Source: Sipunculus nudus (lineage: Eukaryota; Annelida; Sipuncula; Golfingiida; Sipunculidae). From it: a stretch of 64,000 bases of DNA. The notes beneath the pieces are model-generated. The model was not told where the DNA came from. It made no database searches and worked only from the letters and a program-made list of their open reading frames with translations. The translations under genes were made by a program, and so were the position numbers. Shown here in pieces: positions 59,961 to 64,000 of the stretch (the first letter of the stretch is position 1; the number at the start of each line of letters is the position of its first letter). The DNA is taken from NCBI GenBank assembly GCA_026874595.1, contig CM049311.1, positions 13,793,676-13,857,675 on the forward strand. The letters run 5' to 3'.

Positions 59961-60889
59961 CTTATAGAAAAATTCAGCTGAGCGTCGAGAACCATGGGTC
60001 CCCAGTTAAGAATTAATTATCAGTTCTCCTGAGTTGGTCCCCTCTATTTCCTAAATCCTTGATGCGCCCCTGAATATGTTGATGGTAATAAGGTTCATTG
60101 TATTATAATTATAATTATATAATTATTTGTAATAAATGCAACGTTTCTTACAATCCCCTTTTTAAATAGCTCATTATATATTGCTTATTATGACAATAAT
60201 ATTTGCGAATACTACACGTTTCTAATGGTCCTTTGTAAAAATGTCCACCATTGCAATTATTATTACTGGTTACATTTGCCACCGTAATACTTTAGTGGTC
60301 ACAGTGGCATACCGTTTATAGACTGTAAGGTATGTAGATATATCTCAATGGGTATGCATCTGGCTGTTTAGATCTCATTTTTATATAATACAATATTCTT
60401 TACTTTTTGGAGGAATGAATTATATGAAAAGGTGATTACCTAACATCTCGAGACTAAACCAGGTATGAAATATGCTGTCACTGCAAGACGTCTGGAGAAC
60501 GCCTACCTCTGCCAACGCTTTTTATCAAGCTAATTCCACATAAAATCAATACCTGTTAGTCTAAATACACGGTGGTAAATCCCTCTACCAGCCTATTGTA
60601 CCTGCTAAATCCACAAAAGGCGAATACTGATCCTGCATCCTGATCTAGATTAATTTAGGGCGTTTTATAAAATCTTCTACACAGAGACCACCATGTAGAC
60701 CACAGTAACAGATTAGGCATATATAATTGCATCCCCCAAAACAAAGTTTTGCGGATACTATGTTTTTTTCTCGGTTCCACCGTCTCAGCCGCCGCCGCGT
60801 TCTTTTCCGGTGAACTCCTGTGAGACCTTTTCACTAATCTTTCCGAAACCCGACATAGTTATTCGTTCACCTGTGTAGTAGTGCCTAAT

Positions 60890-61790
60890 AAAGACAGGTG
60901 GCGCCACCAGCAGTTCTTATTTTGCAGTTTGAATCTTGGACTCTTTTTCAAGAACAGCCCACATATCAGGAGTTGTTCAATGTATTGAGCTGAAATTGTG
61001 CATTTCCATAGATCTTGGATCTCTCCATCCTGTAGTAGGCGCTACCTGCAATATTTTTCGCATGGCGCACATCCATGTGTTTCCAATCTATTTGTCATAG
61101 TGTTTGGTTCAACGTATTGGGCTGCACTTTCCCATATCCATAGAGTCATAAGCCTTGGATACATCTATATCGTATTTAAGACTGGTGGTGCCATCTGCAA
61201 TGGTTTTCGTGTGCCGTCCATCCCTACATTTGCTTAAGGTGAAAATTGCTCATATCTCCGGAGTGGTTCAATGTATTGGTCCGAAATTTGGTATGTACAT
61301 CCATCGACGAAAGTTTTCTCGTAAATCAGACAGGTGGCGTCACCTACTCAATAGTTTTCATAGCAGAAATTAATGCCTATTTCTCGAGAGTGATTTGCCG
61401 TTTGGCCTTAAATTGTGTTTGCCCATTGATTTCGGATACCTCCATTTCATATTCAAGACTGCTGGCGCCATCTGCAATGTTTTTTTTATTTTTGTGGCGT
61501 CCATCCGCACATTTGCTTTAGGTATAAATTGCTCATATTGCAGGAGTGGTTCAACCTATTGGTCTGAAATTTGGTATGTACATCCATCTTTGAAAATTTT
61601 CTCGTCAACCAGACAGAAGGCGCCACCTACCTTACCGTTTTCATAATATAAATTAATGCCCTTTTCTCAGGAGTGATTTGCCGTATTGGCTTGAAATCGT
61701 GATCTTGGATACTTCCATCTCATGTTTAATACTAGTGGCGCCATCTGTAATATCGTTTCGAGGTAACATTGTGACCTGGCTCAACTAAAT
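60890..61790 (+). repeat. ~300-bp satellite units with GGTGGCGCCATCTGCAAT
   Basis: Repeated phrases: CTTGGATACxTCCATxTCAT, GGCGCCATCTGCAAT, CCGCACATTTGCTTTAGGT, GAAATTTGGTATGTACATCC and CAGACAGGTGGCGTCACCTA. Two full and two partial units are present; a single partial unit lies at 50330-50520. Confidence 0.8.
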
Positions 61791-61880
61791 GTATATGCTA
61801 GATTATAAATGCTCCACTGCATGGTAGGGCACTTTCAGTATGATGTATTGAACTTCTATGTGTATTAAATTGAATATATA

Positions 61881-61885
<5 letters not shown>

Positions 61886-61945
<60 letters not shown>
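61886..61945. repeat. (TA)n microsatellite
   Basis: Perfect TA repeat. Confidence 0.95.
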
Positions 61946-61947
<2 letters not shown>

Positions 61948-63170
61948 TATGTGTTGCAAATTCACAATCGGTAAAAGCAATGTTAGATTAATATTGTGTT
62001 TAATGATTCGTAATGTGTAAAGTAACGAAGCTGAGATAATTGAAGAGAAGTTCGACACACCCTCGAATGACGGAACACAAGAAAGGAGAAGAACTTCCAA
62101 ACAAGGGATCCATATAATTCGACACCACACAAAATCAAATCAATACACGTAATTATTTCAATAAACGTCTAAGTGTTCCTAAGTTACCCTAAGTTTTTTT
62201 TTCTCTCGTTGTATCCACTGTTGTATCCACCTAATCACGAAAATCCTCCTGCTGCCATTATAGTTCATTCGTCAGAATTTGCATTTAAAATAACTTATTA
62301 ACCCCACGTGGATTCTATACAAAACCACATGTCTCTCCTGAGAGAATGAAATCTCTGTTCCTGTGTTCACACCCTCGACCAGAGGTCGTTTCTATTCAAA
62401 ACGAACCTCTTCCAGATAAGCACTGTGGGACGGCTGGGGCTACCCGTCACAACTGTCCAACTTTAAATCAAATTCTTTACATGTCAAAGAAACACCTTCT
62501 GTTATCAAAACACATATTATATTATGTCATCCCAGATTACCTCCAAAATGAAAAGGATTATTCATGGTTTTTTTTCTGACATTTTAAAAAAATAATAAAA
62601 ATCGGTTTATTACTTAATGAGTAAAGTTTGTAAAAGTAAAAGAAAGAAAAACAAGGAAAAACGGTAACTAAAACGTAATGCCTCTGATATATGGAGTCTG
62701 AAATTTTTTTTTGTCATGTATACATTAACATTTTTTTAGAAAAAGTTTGATCATTAATTGGGTAGTTCTTTGTATTCTTGTGAAATTGATCCGTAATATG
62801 ACATAACTTGATATAATGTATCATTTAGAACAGTTAAATCCAATACTTGTTGAAAATAATGACATATCTGTAAATATCCAAAATTTATATGAAATAAAAT
62901 GTTCACGAAATATCACAAAATATTTGGAAGACCTTCTTAAAGATTTTGAAAATATGCAAATAATTCCGATGTATATTATTCTATATATAAGGCAATGTCC
63001 AATATCATGACCAGTTCAGACACTAGGATGCCTGTTTATTAGCCAGTTTACCATCCTTGGACCATTGGTGTTCATGTCTAACCCTGCTATTACGTTTGGA
63101 TATTACATGTCGGACCTTATATATTTTTTTGTCTAGGTTTGATTCTAACACATATAATTCTTATTATATG

Positions 63171-63210
<40 letters not shown>

Positions 63211-64000
63211 TTAATATTATAATAATTATTATTATTATTATTATCACTCCCAAACACGGTAAAGAACATGAAGGAAGAAGCAAGGTTTGAAGCTTGACGC
63301 TTAAAAAAAATCTCGATTTGCAATACGGTCACCAGGTGGCGTGAGCGCCATATTAAAGTTGTGCTCCACTGATTGCGTCCAGTGCATTTTTTTTCAAAAT
63401 GTGAAGAGCAAGCAAACGGTTTCAGACCGAAATACTCGCAGATACTATCCTTTTTTAAGGAGGAAAGACTTTAATTCTAATATATTTAAGATAAATGGTA
63501 TCTTTTATGTTTTAACAATAAATATAGAGGGAAAGAGAGGACCTTCTTTCTGAGACAGACGAACTTGTAATGATACAGGGGGGTGTAACGATAAATTCAT
63601 AATGAGACAGAGGAGGCTGAATACAGGAACTGGAGAGGATCGTACAAAGAAATCGGTAATGGGATGTGACATGTCTCATTTATTTGGACAATTATGACGA
63701 AAATCTGATGAAGGAGTGTCGACCCAGAAGATGGAGGGTGAACGGAGGACGTACACTGTGAAGAGAGAGGTGAGGAGAGCAACCTGTACTGATGAAGGTA
63801 CAGGAGTGCTGAATGGAGAAAGCGCTATGGGTTGAGTTTGACGAGCTAAGGAATTTGTACTGTGACAGGATAATGCCAGTACTGTAGAGGTACATAAATT
63901 TATAGGGCAGATGGACTAGAGGAATGCATATTGATACACAGACCGCGGACAGGGGAACTTAAAGCTCTTAGGCAGCAAGAGAGGAAATGAAGAATATCTA

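Larger units (their letters stand above)
58827..64000 (+). repeat. Segmental duplication, copy B (runs off the window end)
   Basis: Same module order as copy A, with extra AGGTCA-type units, extra ~300-bp satellite units and a TA repeat. The last 1.7 kb (62220-64000) aligns with 50590-52330. ATT runs are at 63172-63243. Confidence 0.85.

Noticed and set aside
1-64000. CRISPR array, bacterial operon or phage content
   Set aside because: Spliced genes, eukaryotic transposons and microsatellites throughout; no regularly spaced short repeats with unique spacers.

Overview
The window is animal nuclear DNA, AT-rich and packed with introns, microsatellites and transposable elements. Tandem units carrying AGGTCAAGGTCA, a tRNA-derived SINE family, a CR1/L2-like LINE and a Ty3-type retrotransposon suggest a marine lophotrochozoan, most likely a mollusc (inference; the species cannot be fixed by eye). 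I see no rRNA, no credible tRNA gene, no CRISPR array and no bacterial-style operon.

The main content is a convergent pair of paralogous six-exon genes encoding type II membrane BRICHOS precursors. BRICHOS-1 lies on + at 23891-29448 (293 aa) and BRICHOS-2 on - at 43353-39062 (290 aa). Each has a short cytosolic tail, one membrane helix, a linker, a BRICHOS domain with its two cysteines, a furin-type RxKR site and a cationic aromatic six-cysteine C-terminal peptide. All five introns sit at the same positions and phases. By eye the precursor part is about 91% identical and the released peptide only about 63%, with every cysteine kept. This looks like a conserved carrier with a diversifying effector, as in BRICHOS antimicrobial precursors, but with the membrane topology of chondromodulin/tenomodulin.

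A third gene (-, 56701-54143, with a further exon copy at 53882-53736) encodes a signal/anchor segment, a CBM20-like starch-binding domain and cysteine-containing extensions. It has a 24-base homopolymer inside the CBM20 exon, a tandemly duplicated penultimate exon, a premature stop and no terminal exon. An inverted broken copy of its 3' end (221-819, +) sits at the start of the window and still has the terminal exon.

Layout: 1-1190 CBM20-gene remnant and inverted minisatellite; 1190-3568 decayed Ty3 element (gag, zinc knuckle, protease, integrase; no RT seen); 3.6-16.2 kb mostly unassigned with SINE and LINE pieces; 16.2-20.8 kb a LINE nested in a SINE; 23.8-29.9 kb BRICHOS-1; 29.9-39 kb repeat-rich intergenic DNA with an inverted repeat; 39-43.5 kb BRICHOS-2; 44.5-45.1 kb an AAT array; 47.0-48.6 kb a non-coding tandem duplication; 49.5-52.8 kb and 58.4-64 kb a large segmental duplication; 53.7-56.8 kb the CBM20 gene.

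All coordinates, splice sites and identities were worked out by reading the sequence. No database search was run.
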